This document shows positions 34,723 to 44,556 of a stretch of DNA of 64,000 nt, one piece after another. Every line of letters begins with the position of its first letter. Positions within the stretch are counted from its first letter, which is position 1. The notes beneath the pieces are model-generated. The model saw only the letters and a list, made by a program, of their open reading frames with translations, did no database searches and was not told the DNA's origin. A program made the translations under genes and the position numbers. Source of the stretch: Priestia koreensis (GTDB lineage: Bacteria; Bacillota; Bacilli; Bacillales; Bacillaceae_H); NCBI RefSeq assembly GCF_001274935.1, contig NZ_LILC01000016.1:51914-115913 (forward strand), given 5' to 3'.

Positions 34723-35997
34723 ATGATGAAAAAGATGGATTATCAAAACGTAAAAGGAACACAGGATTTTTTACCAGAGGCAGAATTGATTCGAAAACGC
34801 GTCAAACGAACGCTTGAAGATGTTTTTATGAAGTACGGATGTCTTCCGCTTGAAACCCCTATTTTAAACTATACCGAGCTTATGGCATCTAAATATGGTG
34901 GTGGTGCTGAGATTTTAGAAGAGATGTATACACTATCAGATCGCGGTGAGCGTGATCTTGCTTTGCGCTACGACTTAACCATCCCCTTCGCTAAAGTGGT
35001 TGCAATGAACCCTGGTCTTAAAATGCCGTTCAAACGATATGAGATCGGCAAGGTGTTTCGCGATGGGCCAATAAAAACGGGCCGATTTCGCGAGTTTACA
35101 CAATGTGATGTAGATGTTGTCGGGATAGAGTCACAAATGGCAGAAGCAGAGCTGATGGTCATGGCGCTAGATGCGTTTAAGGAATTAAATCTGGACGTGA
35201 TCATTCAATACAACAATCGGAAGCTTCTAGTAGGGCTATTAGAGGTGCTTTCCGTAGACAAAGCACACGTAAATGATGTCATTTTAACGGTTGATAAGGT
35301 TGAAAAAATTGGCGTTGAGGGCGTTATAAAAGAGTTAAAGGACAAGGATGTTCCAATCAGTGCGATTGACGGCATCGAGCGCTTTTTAACGACGTATGAG
35401 GATTCCTCCTTTTTTGAGCGCTACAAACACAACTCACTAATTCAAGAAGGTCTTGCTGAATTAGAGGAACTGCAAACGTACTTAGACTACCTTGAGGTCA
35501 GCGATCAATGTGTATTTCACCCGTTTTTAGCTCGTGGGTTGGAAATCTATACGGGCACCATTTATGAAATCTTCTTATCTGACCAAACGATTAAATCGAG
35601 CATCGGAAGCGGCGGTCGTTATGATAATGCCATTGGTGGTTTAGTTGGTACAAACGAAACGTTCTCAACGGTTGGAATCTCCTTTGGTCTAGACGTCATT
35701 TATACCGCTCTTGAACGAATGGATCAACAACCAGCAAACGAAGGCTTGACCGATTATCTAATCGTTCCCCTTAAAACGGAAAAAGAAGCGCTTCTTCTGG
35801 CACGAACGCTCCGCGAACAAGGAAAACGTGTTGAAATTGAGATGACGGGTAAAAAAGTGGGAAAAGCGTTAAATCGTGCAAACAAAGAACGCATAAAAAA
35901 GGTCATCATACTCGGTGAAAAAGAGATCGAGCAAAATCAGCTTATAGTAAAAGAAATGGCGACAGGAGAGGAAGTACAGATGACCTTCGTGTTTTAG
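34723..35997 (+). CDS. hisS: Histidyl-tRNA synthetase, probably a second, inducible copy
   Basis: This 424-residue class II synthetase has motif 2 (about 105-132: RYEIGKVFRDGPIKTGRFRE), the HisA-type signature RGLEIYTGTIYEI (271 on), GSGGRYDNAIGG, and a C-terminal anticodon-binding domain (about 335-424). Members of the chromosomal HisS line usually read RGLDYYTG, so this is probably the divergent second form. The ATG at 34723 follows AGAGGAGG. It forms a single-gene transcript behind the His-codon attenuator. HisZ (a HisG partner lacking the anticodon domain) is unlikely because that domain is present. Confidence 0.9.
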   Translation: MMKKMDYQNVKGTQDFLPEAELIRKRVKRTLEDVFMKYGCLPLETPILNYTELMASKYGGGAEILEEMYTLSDRGERDLALRYDLTIPFAKVVAMNPGLKMPFKRYEIGKVFRDGPIKTGRFREFTQCDVDVVGIESQMAEAELMVMALDAFKELNLDVIIQYNNRKLLVGLLEVLSVDKAHVNDVILTVDKVEKIGVEGVIKELKDKDVPISAIDGIERFLTTYEDSSFFERYKHNSLIQEGLAELEELQTYLDYLEVSDQCVFHPFLARGLEIYTGTIYEIFLSDQTIKSSIGSGGRYDNAIGGLVGTNETFSTVGISFGLDVIYTALERMDQQPANEGLTDYLIVPLKTEKEALLLARTLREQGKRVEIEMTGKKVGKALNRANKERIKKVIILGEKEIEQNQLIVKEMATGEEVQMTFVF

Positions 35998-36022
35998 TTA
36001 TCTCAGACAAAGGAATACATGG

Positions 36023-36057
36023 AAAAAGCTTGGTTTACCAGCAAACCAAGCTTTTTT
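36023..36057. terminator. Terminator after hisS
   Basis: AAAAAGCTTGGTTT and AAACCAAGCTTTTTTT form the stem, with a six-base loop. Confidence 0.9.
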
Positions 36058-36082
36058 TCCTATTGAAAAGGTTCTCCGTCTC

Positions 36083-36289
36083 TTACAGAAAATACACCAG
36101 TCCAGCAAGTCCGAATGAGATCACCCCAACGCCCCCAGAGACAATTGCGATTTTTGTACGGTAGTTTTGATGAGCGTTCGTTTCAGAGTGAAAGTTGGCT
36201 CGTTGCTGCTGCCCACCTGTCCAAACTCCGATAAACAGACCGGAAATAACTATTCCGATTCCTCCAATGATGAGTAATACCGTTAGCAT
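36083..36289 (-). CDS. DUF5316-like small membrane protein
   Basis: This 68-residue protein has two spans (about 2-24 and 46-67) and a polar, Gln/His/Asn-rich middle (GGQQQRANFHSETNAHQNYR). This is the form of the DUF5316 family in Bacillus. The ATG follows GGCGAAGGGG. The function is unknown. It is probably cotranscribed with the acetyltransferase 22 bases upstream. Confidence 0.65.
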   Translation of the reverse strand: MLTVLLIIGGIGIVISGLFIGVWTGGQQQRANFHSETNAHQNYRTKIAIVSGGVGVISFGLAGLVYFL

Positions 36290-36311
36290 CCCCTTCGCCT
36301 CCTTCTGTGTT

Positions 36312-36758
36312 TTAGAGTGAATAAATTAAGACGTTCTCAATTTCCCCGCCCATTTTTTCATAAAAGCGCTGTGCACGCTGGTTGTCTTTGGCCGTTTCCC
36401 ACGTCATGCGCGCAAAGCCGTTTTGTAAGCTATATTCATGACATGCTTTAAAAAGCGCAGTGGCAGCTCCCCCTCCGCGTGATTCTTCGACTAGGTAGAG
36501 ATCGTTCATGACCGTAATCTTTTGCGCACTTGTTGTACTATATGTAAAATAAAGCGTCGCAAAACCGATCAAGTGCCCATTTTCTTCGGCAACAAATTGA
36601 ATGCCCTCTTGCTGACGGAGCATCGTGTGGATAATTCCTTGCACATGCTCAAGAGGTGGTTTTGGACATTGATAAAAATCGACGATGTATTCATACATCA
36701 GAATGGTAATATTGTTCACATCTGCTTGCTGTGCTTGTCGCACCGTAAATCCTGCCAT
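36312..36758 (-). CDS. GNAT family N-acetyltransferase
   Basis: This 148-residue protein contains NDLYLVEESRGGGAATALFK as its acetyl-CoA loop and MTWETAKDNQRAQRFYEKMG at the C-terminus. The frame extends 37 codons further upstream and overlaps the neighbouring gene, but the ATG at 36758 (MAGFTVRQAQQADVNN) has AAGGAG eight bases before it. The substrate is unknown. Confidence 0.87.
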   Translation of the reverse strand: MAGFTVRQAQQADVNNITILMYEYIVDFYQCPKPPLEHVQGIIHTMLRQQEGIQFVAEENGHLIGFATLYFTYSTTSAQKITVMNDLYLVEESRGGGAATALFKACHEYSLQNGFARMTWETAKDNQRAQRFYEKMGGEIENVLIYSL

Positions 36759-36837
36759 CGTTCTCGCTCCTTCTTCGTTAAGCACCTGTTCCTCATAAGC
36801 TGACTGACACAAGATGCATAAGCCATAAGGCTGGTTT

Positions 36838-37470
36838 TTAGTACAGCTTTGTTTTGTATCCCTCTTCAAAATCTGCTTTGAGTCGTTCCGGTGTCATTTC
36901 GGGGATTTTAACATGGGTGGATAAAATTTGAGCAGTATTCGGCTTTTCCTCTTCCCGCAACCATGTGGAAGGCTCCCACAAATTTGATCGTTTTAATGCC
37001 TTGCCGCAGTGCATGAAGCACTCTTCCACTTCAACTGCAATTCCCATAAGTGGTAGTTTGTCATTTACCTTCATTTTTTCAAGAACGTCCTCATCACAAA
37101 TAATGCTTGCTTTTCCATTTACACGTAGCGATTCGCTTATTCCTGGAATGAAGAAGATCAGCCCAACGTGTGGGTTTGTCAAAATATTTTTGATGGAGTC
37201 ACCGCGCTTATTGCCGGGACGTTCGGGAATAACAAGCACATTCTCATCCAATACGTAGACAAATCCAGGCATATCGCCTCTTGGTGAACTGTCACAAATC
37301 CCCTTATCGTTAGCCGTCGCAATTGTTAAGAAAGGTGAATGAGCAATAAATTGTTGGCAGCCCTCATCTAAATGATGAATGACTTTTTTTGACGCACGTT
37401 CACTCGGCGTACCGATTCGTGCACGTAATTCTTCTTCTGATGTAATAAAATGCTGAAAATATGGCTTCAT
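36838..37470 (-). CDS. Pyridoxamine 5'-phosphate oxidase-family flavoprotein
   Basis: This 210-residue protein belongs to the PPOX split-barrel family that binds FMN or F420: HSPFLTIATANDKGICDSSP, then RGDMPGFVYVLDENVLVIPE and RPGNKRGDSIKNILTNPHVG. It resembles the MSMEG_1061-type subgroup. The substrate is unknown. It is followed by the acetyltransferase gene 79 bases downstream on the same strand. Confidence 0.82.
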   Translation of the reverse strand: MKPYFQHFITSEEELRARIGTPSERASKKVIHHLDEGCQQFIAHSPFLTIATANDKGICDSSPRGDMPGFVYVLDENVLVIPERPGNKRGDSIKNILTNPHVGLIFFIPGISESLRVNGKASIICDEDVLEKMKVNDKLPLMGIAVEVEECFMHCGKALKRSNLWEPSTWLREEEKPNTAQILSTHVKIPEMTPERLKADFEEGYKTKLY

Positions 37471-37561
37471 TTGTTTTTGACATCCTTCCTGCTAGTGCGT
37501 ACGCTACTACTTTATCATATAAAAACCATTTTTATATTATTTTACTAAAATAGTAAAAAAC

Positions 37562-37586
37562 AAAAAAAGCCGCAAATGCGGCTTTC
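37562..37586 (-). terminator. Terminator ending the murE transcript
   Basis: On the minus strand AAAGCCGCA and TGCGGCTTT form a stem followed by T residues, directly behind the small membrane protein gene. Confidence 0.85.
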
Positions 37587-37589
37587 CCA

Positions 37590-37772
37590 TTACATGCTAA
37601 TAAATCCGAACTCGACGAAAAATACAAAAGCAAACGTCAGCAATCCACCAATCATAACGGTATTATGGGTATTCTCCTTTGCATGTAGCTTTTTTAAAAA
37701 AAGCGTCAGGTTAACAAACCATAGAACGCCAAGAATCGGAATAATAAAAAATAAGACCACTGGAAGCGTCAT
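37590..37772 (-). CDS. Small two-span membrane protein downstream of murE
   Basis: This 60-residue protein starts MTLPVVLFFIIPILGVLWFV and has two hydrophobic spans joined by LKKLHAKENTHNT. It lies 23 bases behind murE and ends in a terminator, so it is part of the murE transcript. I do not recognise a family. Confidence 0.6.
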   Translation of the reverse strand: MTLPVVLFFIIPILGVLWFVNLTLFLKKLHAKENTHNTVMIGGLLTFAFVFFVEFGFISM

Positions 37773-37795
37773 CTTTTCACCGACTTTCTGAATGG

Positions 37796-39265
37796 TTATG
37801 GTTGAAGAACTTTTCTTGCAACTTCTCGATCATCAAAGTGAATCGTTTGATTATGAAAGATTTGATACGTTTCATGTCCCTTTCCAGCAATTAAGACAAT
37901 ATCGCTTGGTTCAGCAGCTTCAATGGCTTTTTTAATCGCAAATTCGCGCTGCACGACAAGCTCATATTGATCGGTGGAAAAGCTTTTCTCAATATCTTTT
38001 AAAATATCAATAGGGTCTTCTGATCGAGGGTTATCAGATGTAACGATGACATAATCGCTGTATCGCTCCGCAATTTCTCCCATAAGCGGACGCTTTGTCA
38101 CATCACGATCACCGCCACAGCCAAAGACGGTAATGATATTTCCTGTTGAAAACTCTTTTAGGGACGACAGTACGTTTTCAAGAGCATCTGGCGTATGAGC
38201 ATAATCAACCACAACTAAAAACGGCTGTTTTTTATCAATAATCTCCATTCGACCACCCACATTTGGCATCGTAGCAAGACTTTTTTGAATGCATTCAAGC
38301 GGGATATTTTCAATTAGCGCAGCGCTAATCGCAGCAAGCGCATTATATACGTTAAACATACCGATCAACGGAAGTGTAATCTCCGTCTCTCCTTTATATG
38401 TAGTGAGATGAAACGAAATTCCTTTTGCGGTAAGCTGAATGTTACGCGCATGAACGTCTGCTTCCTCATTTTTAATTCCATATGTAATAACATCGACAGC
38501 GGTGATATCTTCAAAATAGGAAAACGCTTCGTCGTCACGGTTTAATACCGCATGCTTTCGTTTCTCAGGATGAAACGTATTTCCGAGCCTTGAAAAAAGG
38601 AGCCCCTTTGTGTTTCGGTATTCCTCAAACGAACCGTGATAGTCGAGGTGATCTTGTGTAAGATTGGTAAAAATGGCGGTTTTAAAATCACAGCCAACGA
38701 CTCTTCCCATGTCTAGGCCTTGCGAGGTAACTTCCATGATGCAGTAATCGGTGTGATGGTCACGCATCGTACGAAGATTTCGTTGTAACACTGGTGGCTC
38801 CTGTGTGTTAATATCGGTTGGATGCATGTTGCCATCAATTTTAATGCCGTTGTTTCCCATCAGCCCTGTCTTCAGTCCATAGTCCGAAAAGATTTTTTCC
38901 GTGATAAATGCCGTCGTGGTTTTTCCGTTCGTACCGGTAATTCCAATTAAATTCAATTCCTGTGACGGGTGTTGATAAAAATAAGAAGATAGGACGGCCA
39001 TCGCATGACGCGCGTCTTTCACAAAAATTTTGGGGACGTCTACCTCTACATCTTGTTCCACAACGACAGCAGACGCCCCGTTTCGCACCGCGTCTTTTGC
39101 AAAATCATGGCGGTCTTGTAAAAAGCCATCAATTCCACGTACACAAATAAACGCGTTTCCTTCTTCTACTTTTCGTGAGTCCATTTGTAGCCCAGTAATG
39201 ACGACGTTGTGATCGCCTTTTATTTTAGCTGTGGGTAATACATGTAGTATGTCTTTGATCTTCAT
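37796..39265 (-). CDS. murE: UDP-MurNAc-tripeptide synthetase (MurE family)
   Basis: This 489-residue Mur ligase has the ATP loop GTNGKTTT (111-118), the domain around FTNLTQDHLDYHGSFEEYRN, and near residue 405 the DNPR motif of ligases that add meso-diaminopimelate. It adds the third amino acid to UDP-MurNAc-L-Ala-D-Glu in the cytoplasm. It is not in a dcw (mraY/murD/ftsW) cluster, so it is probably an accessory copy. The only gene behind it encodes a small membrane protein. Confidence 0.88.
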   Translation of the reverse strand: MKIKDILHVLPTAKIKGDHNVVITGLQMDSRKVEEGNAFICVRGIDGFLQDRHDFAKDAVRNGASAVVVEQDVEVDVPKIFVKDARHAMAVLSSYFYQHPSQELNLIGITGTNGKTTTAFITEKIFSDYGLKTGLMGNNGIKIDGNMHPTDINTQEPPVLQRNLRTMRDHHTDYCIMEVTSQGLDMGRVVGCDFKTAIFTNLTQDHLDYHGSFEEYRNTKGLLFSRLGNTFHPEKRKHAVLNRDDEAFSYFEDITAVDVITYGIKNEEADVHARNIQLTAKGISFHLTTYKGETEITLPLIGMFNVYNALAAISAALIENIPLECIQKSLATMPNVGGRMEIIDKKQPFLVVVDYAHTPDALENVLSSLKEFSTGNIITVFGCGGDRDVTKRPLMGEIAERYSDYVIVTSDNPRSEDPIDILKDIEKSFSTDQYELVVQREFAIKKAIEAAEPSDIVLIAGKGHETYQIFHNQTIHFDDREVARKVLQP

Positions 39266-39545
39266 ATGTTGTCACTCCTGTTCAATACTTGTTTTGTTAG
39301 TGTATTGGATATTCCCTTACTTTTCCAATAACAACATCTACATCATTATAAGCAGTATGACGAGATTAGTAAATCATTCGAACAATGGTTGAAGAAAAAG
39401 TGGCTATTTTTAAGGTGGTATTTATCAGGGATCGTACGACGATGATCTTCGTCTATCTACCGAATAGAGTTAGACCTCAAGCGACGATCTCAACTCCTCT
39501 ATTTTCCGTAATGAATGCATGGGTAATCAATCGATCCATTCATAT
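39266..39545. other. Intergenic stretch without a gene
   Basis: I see no gene or clear regulatory element here between the murE start and the terminator at 39546. Short plus-strand frames lack ribosome binding sites. Confidence 0.4.
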
Positions 39546-39570
39546 AAAAAACAGGGGATGTCTCCCCTGC
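39546..39570 (-). terminator. Terminator after the 57-residue protein gene
   Basis: On the minus strand GCAGGGGAGACATCCCCTG is a hairpin followed by TTTTTT. Confidence 0.85.
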
Positions 39571-39744
39571 TTACGAATGATGAAACAATCCGGCAATAAA
39601 ACGAAATAGAAACCGAAATAGGAGCCGAAAAATGAAAAAAATAAGATTTAAAATAAGTTCAAAAATCCCTTCAATAACAACTTCGAAAAAGAAGCGCCCT
39701 ACGTGATGATACCATCGCTTCTTTTTCTTTATAGACATATTCAT
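39571..39744 (-). CDS. Small basic-hydrophobic protein, 57 residues
   Basis: This short frame, from an ATG at 39744 with GGGAG about ten bases upstream, reads MNMSIKKKKRWYHHVGRFFF, EVVIEGIFELILNLIFFIFR and LLFRFLFRFIAGLFHHS. A basic N-terminus is followed by a long Phe/Leu/Ile-rich helix with regularly spaced Arg. The gene has its own terminator. It may be a membrane-active or membrane-anchored peptide; I recognise no family. Confidence 0.6.
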   Translation of the reverse strand: MNMSIKKKKRWYHHVGRFFFEVVIEGIFELILNLIFFIFRLLFRFLFRFIAGLFHHS

Positions 39745-39848
39745 GCGCGACTAGCTCCCTATATTCAAACTATAATAGGAAAATTTTAAGATTAAATGAT
39801 GAAAAAGGAAATAGTTCGATCGGCTTATTTAACAGCCGATCATGAAGG

Positions 39849-40271
39849 CTATGATTTGTATGTGGGTGATGAATCTGAAAACGGCGGCATTTTTTTAATC
39901 ACCCAATGACATAGTCCAAAAATAAGGCCAGACATGATAAAAAAGGAATGAAAAAGCATCGCTTCAGGGAGGAACGGCTTCATGTCACCCCAGATGAGCA
40001 TAATTGCAGCGGTTGGGACGGCAAAGAGCAGCATACATCCAAGTGGATAAAGAAGGTCTTTATAGGAGGTAAATCGCTTATCGATCGCGTAAATAATGCC
40101 CCTATATAAAGGCATACAGATCGCTAAAAAGATTAGACTCCCCCAGACTAAAACAGCTGTCCCATCGACTAGCGTTTCGTCATACCCAACCTTTAATATG
40201 ACAACGTACGTACAAAAGCCACCAACGAAAGCTAAAAGCGGTGAAATAAGGTAGAGAAGAATATCTCTCAT
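39849..40271 (-). CDS. Four-span membrane protein of unknown function
   Basis: This 140-residue protein starts MRDILLYLISPLLAFVGGFC and has about four membrane spans, a basic loop after span two (AIDKRFTSYKDL) and a hydrophilic tail. The ATG follows GGAGAACAGAAG. I do not recognise a family. The neighbouring secreted-protein gene starts divergently. Confidence 0.6.
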   Translation of the reverse strand: MRDILLYLISPLLAFVGGFCTYVVILKVGYDETLVDGTAVLVWGSLIFLAICMPLYRGIIYAIDKRFTSYKDLLYPLGCMLLFAVPTAAIMLIWGDMKPFLPEAMLFHSFFIMSGLIFGLCHWVIKKMPPFSDSSPTYKS

Positions 40272-40367
40272 CTTCTGTTCTCCTTTTTTTCTTTTATACC
40301 ATTATATACCAAAAAAATGTTGGCGATACAGATTAAAAAATTGGGGACGCTAGTAGCGAGGTGTTTT

Positions 40368-40784
40368 ATGATAAAACCATTTTTAATTGGCTTGTTGCTA
40401 TGTCAGCTTTTTGTCCCCGTACATGCAACAGCCCAATCGCAGACGAATGCGGATATTTTTGATATTGAACAAAACAAGATCATTCGGCATGTACCGTTAG
40501 ATGCTAGCGTACAGAAGGACATTACATTTTCCCTTACACATATAACCGGGGTGTATAAAAAATTTAGGGCGATTCCTACAAGAGGATCAATGGTACGTGT
40601 TCCTGTATCCCCTCCTCTACTCGTTCAGAATCAGTGGTTTCATGGACTTGTTGACGAAGTTATCTTTATTTTTCCTCCAAGCGAAGATCCTTATGTATTA
40701 CTCTTCGATGATGAAAATCGATCATGTTTTTTCACATTTACTGGTGATACGAAGGAATTAAGAAGCAATTGGGGCATTCAATAA
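40368..40784 (+). CDS. Secreted protein of unknown function
   Basis: This 138-residue protein has a signal peptide (MIKPFLIGLLLCQLFVPVHA, cleavage likely after ATA). The mature part is beta-rich and contains IPTRGSMVRVPVSPPLLVQN and DEVIFIFPPSEDPYVLLFDD. I placed the start at 40368, after GAGGTG, 17 codons inside the longer frame. I do not recognise a family. It may bind to the envelope or to a secreted partner. Confidence 0.6.
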   Translation: MIKPFLIGLLLCQLFVPVHATAQSQTNADIFDIEQNKIIRHVPLDASVQKDITFSLTHITGVYKKFRAIPTRGSMVRVPVSPPLLVQNQWFHGLVDEVIFIFPPSEDPYVLLFDDENRSCFFTFTGDTKELRSNWGIQ

Positions 40785-40813
40785 AAGAAGCACCGTACAG
40801 GGACGATGCTTCT
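40782..40813 (-). terminator. Terminator after gdh copy 2
   Basis: On the minus strand AGAAGCA and TGCTTCT form the base of a hairpin followed by TTTATT. Confidence 0.65.
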
Positions 40814-40822
40814 CCTCTTCTA

Positions 40823-41990
<1,168 letters not shown>

Positions 41991-42203
41991 ATGCGCGAGA
42001 ACGAAAGGATCGTGTATCATCTCGTCACAAGAACCAAAATGAGTCTTGGACAGGACAGGTCATTCATTTTGATCAACATCAGCACAATACGCTCTACCGC
42101 TTTTTCTTTGAGCGAGAACAGCGAAACGATAAAGGAGAAGACGGGATTAATTGACGGTAGGATTGAAGTTGTGGAAATCGTTGATGGTTATACATACTCC
42201 TAA
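41991..42203 (+). pseudogene. Frameshifted DUF2441-like gene with a 5-bp duplication
   Basis: After a good GGAGG site the ATG at 41991 gives MRENERIVYHLVTRTKMSLG. A tandem duplication GGACA|GGACA at about 42046 then shifts the frame. Removing five bases gives LGQVIHFDQHQHNTLYRFFF and EREQRNDKGEDGIN, which has the pattern I associate with DUF2441-like proteins (a YHLVTR... motif, GQ.IHFD and YRFFFE). The continuation after GEDGIN meets a stop, so the gene is also probably truncated. Confidence 0.6.
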
Positions 42204-42346
42204 TAAAAAGAGAAGTATCATAGGCCTACCCGCATAGTTCAACATATTATCCGCTAAACCATGCAGCAAAATAGGCTCAATACCGTGTTCTGATTGATTT
42301 AATAAGTAGCAAAAGTTAGAAGCAAATGTGTCTAGACCAATGCGGG

Positions 42347-43222
42347 CTAACTAGGAACGATTTCTTCAAAGAGCTTTACAGGTTTCCAATACAGCAACAC
42401 AGCATGAAAGGTATAAGAATATTCATATTTTCCTTCATTTTGCGTTACATATGGCGTGAGAGCTTGTTCGATATCTTTAGTAGAGTAATGGTTCGTTAAA
42501 ATTTTACTAGAATTCGCTTTGATAAGTTCTTCATACGTATCATAGATAGCTGTCGTAGGTAATTCGATTATTTTACAATTAGCCATGATGCCAAGCTGAT
42601 ACAAGATATTTTGTAAGTGAATGTAGTCCCTTCGCCTAAACTTAATCTCGTAGCCTTTCTCATGGTGTAAATCTAAATAGTGAGGCTTCTCTGGGCCACT
42701 TGTCATGCCAGCAATCGCAAGGCGGGATGCTGTGTTATTCATTTTAATCAAAGCGTCTTGGATATCTTGAACGCGATAATAGCAGTTTATCCCAAACACC
42801 ACATCATAGGGCTGAGGAGGGGCTAAACCTTCCCACTTTTCATGAATAAAGCTCATATTGTTGAGCTGTTTCCTATTGCCTTCTTCTTTTAAAAAGGTGA
42901 TAACGCTCTTTGAACTATCAATACAGGTGAGATGACGTACATGCTTAGCGGTAGAAAATGTATAGTTTCCCCATCCTGGACCGATTTCTGCGACACGATC
43001 ATCAGGTTGAAGTAGCGCCAACAGTTCTTGTTGAATTTTAGGCGCATAAGAATTAATGTAACTCTCCCCTTGTTTTTTCTTCTTTTCTAAAAATGATTGC
43101 CAAAATGCTTCTTCACATCCATCATCAGTCATTCGATTCGAGATGGTTCCGTCCCACTCTTTCATATTTTCCTGCCATAATTCTGCAAAATTGCAGCCTA
43201 ATGATACAACAGATTGTTTCAT
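42347..43222 (-). CDS. Class I SAM-dependent methyltransferase of the B12-riboswitch operon
   Basis: The SAM-binding motif I of this 291-residue protein is DRVAEIGPGWGNYT; motif II (HLTCIDSSKSVITFLK) and motif IV (YDVVFGINCYYRVQD) follow. The substrate is unknown. It overlaps the acetyltransferase gene by four bases (ATGA) and is the last gene of the seven-gene operon behind the cobalamin riboswitch. The context suggests that it modifies or makes a small molecule tied to metal uptake, such as a chelator, but no sequence feature shows this. Confidence 0.8.
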   Translation of the reverse strand: MKQSVVSLGCNFAELWQENMKEWDGTISNRMTDDGCEEAFWQSFLEKKKKQGESYINSYAPKIQQELLALLQPDDRVAEIGPGWGNYTFSTAKHVRHLTCIDSSKSVITFLKEEGNRKQLNNMSFIHEKWEGLAPPQPYDVVFGINCYYRVQDIQDALIKMNNTASRLAIAGMTSGPEKPHYLDLHHEKGYEIKFRRRDYIHLQNILYQLGIMANCKIIELPTTAIYDTYEELIKANSSKILTNHYSTKDIEQALTPYVTQNEGKYEYSYTFHAVLLYWKPVKLFEEIVPS

Positions 43223-43755
43223 GCTCTTTTTTCCTCCTTATGGTCCGCTATCGTCTTATCCATATGTACGGTTTGCCACAAAGGATCATTTTCGGTCAAT
43301 TGCCTACTAAAACCTTGACGATGCCAAAATTCTACAGCACCTGGAAGAAACAAATGCGTGTGCAAGTACAGCATTTCATAACCTGATTTAACCGCAAATC
43401 TTGTGGCTTCTTTTACTAAGGCGGTTCCTAATCCAATACGACGATAGGAAGGATCCGTATAGCATTTGACGACCTCAGCCGTTTGATATGATTGATCATT
43501 ATGAAGAAGATGATCAAAACGTCCATCATAGGAACCAAAGCCAATCGTACCTATAATCTTTCGGCTTTGGTTGAAGGCTGCTAAAAAAGCAGCCCTATTG
43601 GATTCACTGTAATGCTGTTCAAAGCGACGAAGGTCATTTGGGGTTTTTGAATGATCTAACATTGGAAATAACGTTTTTCGAATCTGCATCACAAATGCTA
43701 TGGCTTGGTCGTAATCATGTGATTGGACGTGTTCAATTGTATAAGGTACGTTCAT
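43219..43755 (-). CDS. GNAT acetyltransferase of the B12-riboswitch operon
   Basis: This 178-residue protein contains CYTDPSYRRIGLGTALVKEA as its acetyl-CoA loop and LYLHTHLFLPGAVEFWHRQG. The latter form, with extra His, is unlike housekeeping GNATs. It lies 27 bases behind the second ATPase gene. The same transcript covers the ABC importer, so acetylation of a substrate connected with it is likely. The substrate is unknown. Confidence 0.82.
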   Translation of the reverse strand: MNVPYTIEHVQSHDYDQAIAFVMQIRKTLFPMLDHSKTPNDLRRFEQHYSESNRAAFLAAFNQSRKIIGTIGFGSYDGRFDHLLHNDQSYQTAEVVKCYTDPSYRRIGLGTALVKEATRFAVKSGYEMLYLHTHLFLPGAVEFWHRQGFSRQLTENDPLWQTVHMDKTIADHKEEKRA

Positions 43756-43782
43756 GATTTTTCCTCCTAGGCATTTTAGGTA

Positions 43783-44556
43783 TTAGATAAGTGTCTCAAA
43801 CAATAAGCGGGTATAAGGATGCGTGAATGACTGTGGATACCAATTAGTGATGGTTTCTACTATTTTGCCTTTGTACATGACGATGACACGATCACATAAT
43901 GACTGAACTGACTTGAGATCGTGGGTAATAAATAGGTATGATAAGTTTTGCTCCTTTTGAATTTGTTTGAGCATCACCATCATTTCCTGTTGAGTAAACG
44001 GATCTAAACTAGCGAGAGATTCATCAAATACGATCATTTTAGGCTGAACGGCTAGAGCCTTTGCAATGCATATACGCTGCTTTTGACCGCCACTTAGTTG
44101 ATAAGGATATTTTAATAAAAACGAATGATCTAGTAGCACTCTTTCTAACAGACCATGAATGGTCATTTCCCATACAGATTTGTCATTCGGAAAATAATTC
44201 CGAAGAGGTTCTTCTAGGATTTCTCGTATGGACATGTTGGGATAGAGAGAAGAAGAAGAGTCCTGCAAAACAAGCTGTATTTGTTTATAGAGATGAATAT
44301 CTTTCATTTTCTTTTGATTAATTGACTGACCATTTACGTAAATACTTCCAGAACTAAGGTCTTCAATGTTCATTATTAATTTGGCTAGCGTACTCTTTCC
44401 ACATCCGCTTTCTCCTACTAATCCAACAATCTCTCCTTCTTGTATCGTTACATTAATGTGTTCGACAGCATGAAAGGACGGACGTTTTCGAAGTGACCAC
44501 TGCGTCTCTTCTCGAATCGGATAGGCTTTCGTTACCCCTTGTAATTCAAGAAGCAT
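43783..44556 (-). CDS. ABC transporter ATPase, NikE/OppF type
   Basis: This 257-residue ATPase has the Walker A GESGCGKST, the signature YQLSGGQKQRICIA, and Walker B MIVFDES followed by LASLDPF. It belongs to the Ni/oligopeptide family (the second, NikE/OppF-like subunit). It overlaps the upstream ATPase gene by 25 bases. It would power import of the substrate bound by the lipoprotein at 47046-48584. Confidence 0.9.
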   Translation of the reverse strand: MLLELQGVTKAYPIREETQWSLRKRPSFHAVEHINVTIQEGEIVGLVGESGCGKSTLAKLIMNIEDLSSGSIYVNGQSINQKKMKDIHLYKQIQLVLQDSSSSLYPNMSIREILEEPLRNYFPNDKSVWEMTIHGLLERVLLDHSFLLKYPYQLSGGQKQRICIAKALAVQPKMIVFDESLASLDPFTQQEMMVMLKQIQKEQNLSYLFITHDLKSVQSLCDRVIVMYKGKIVETITNWYPQSFTHPYTRLLFETLI

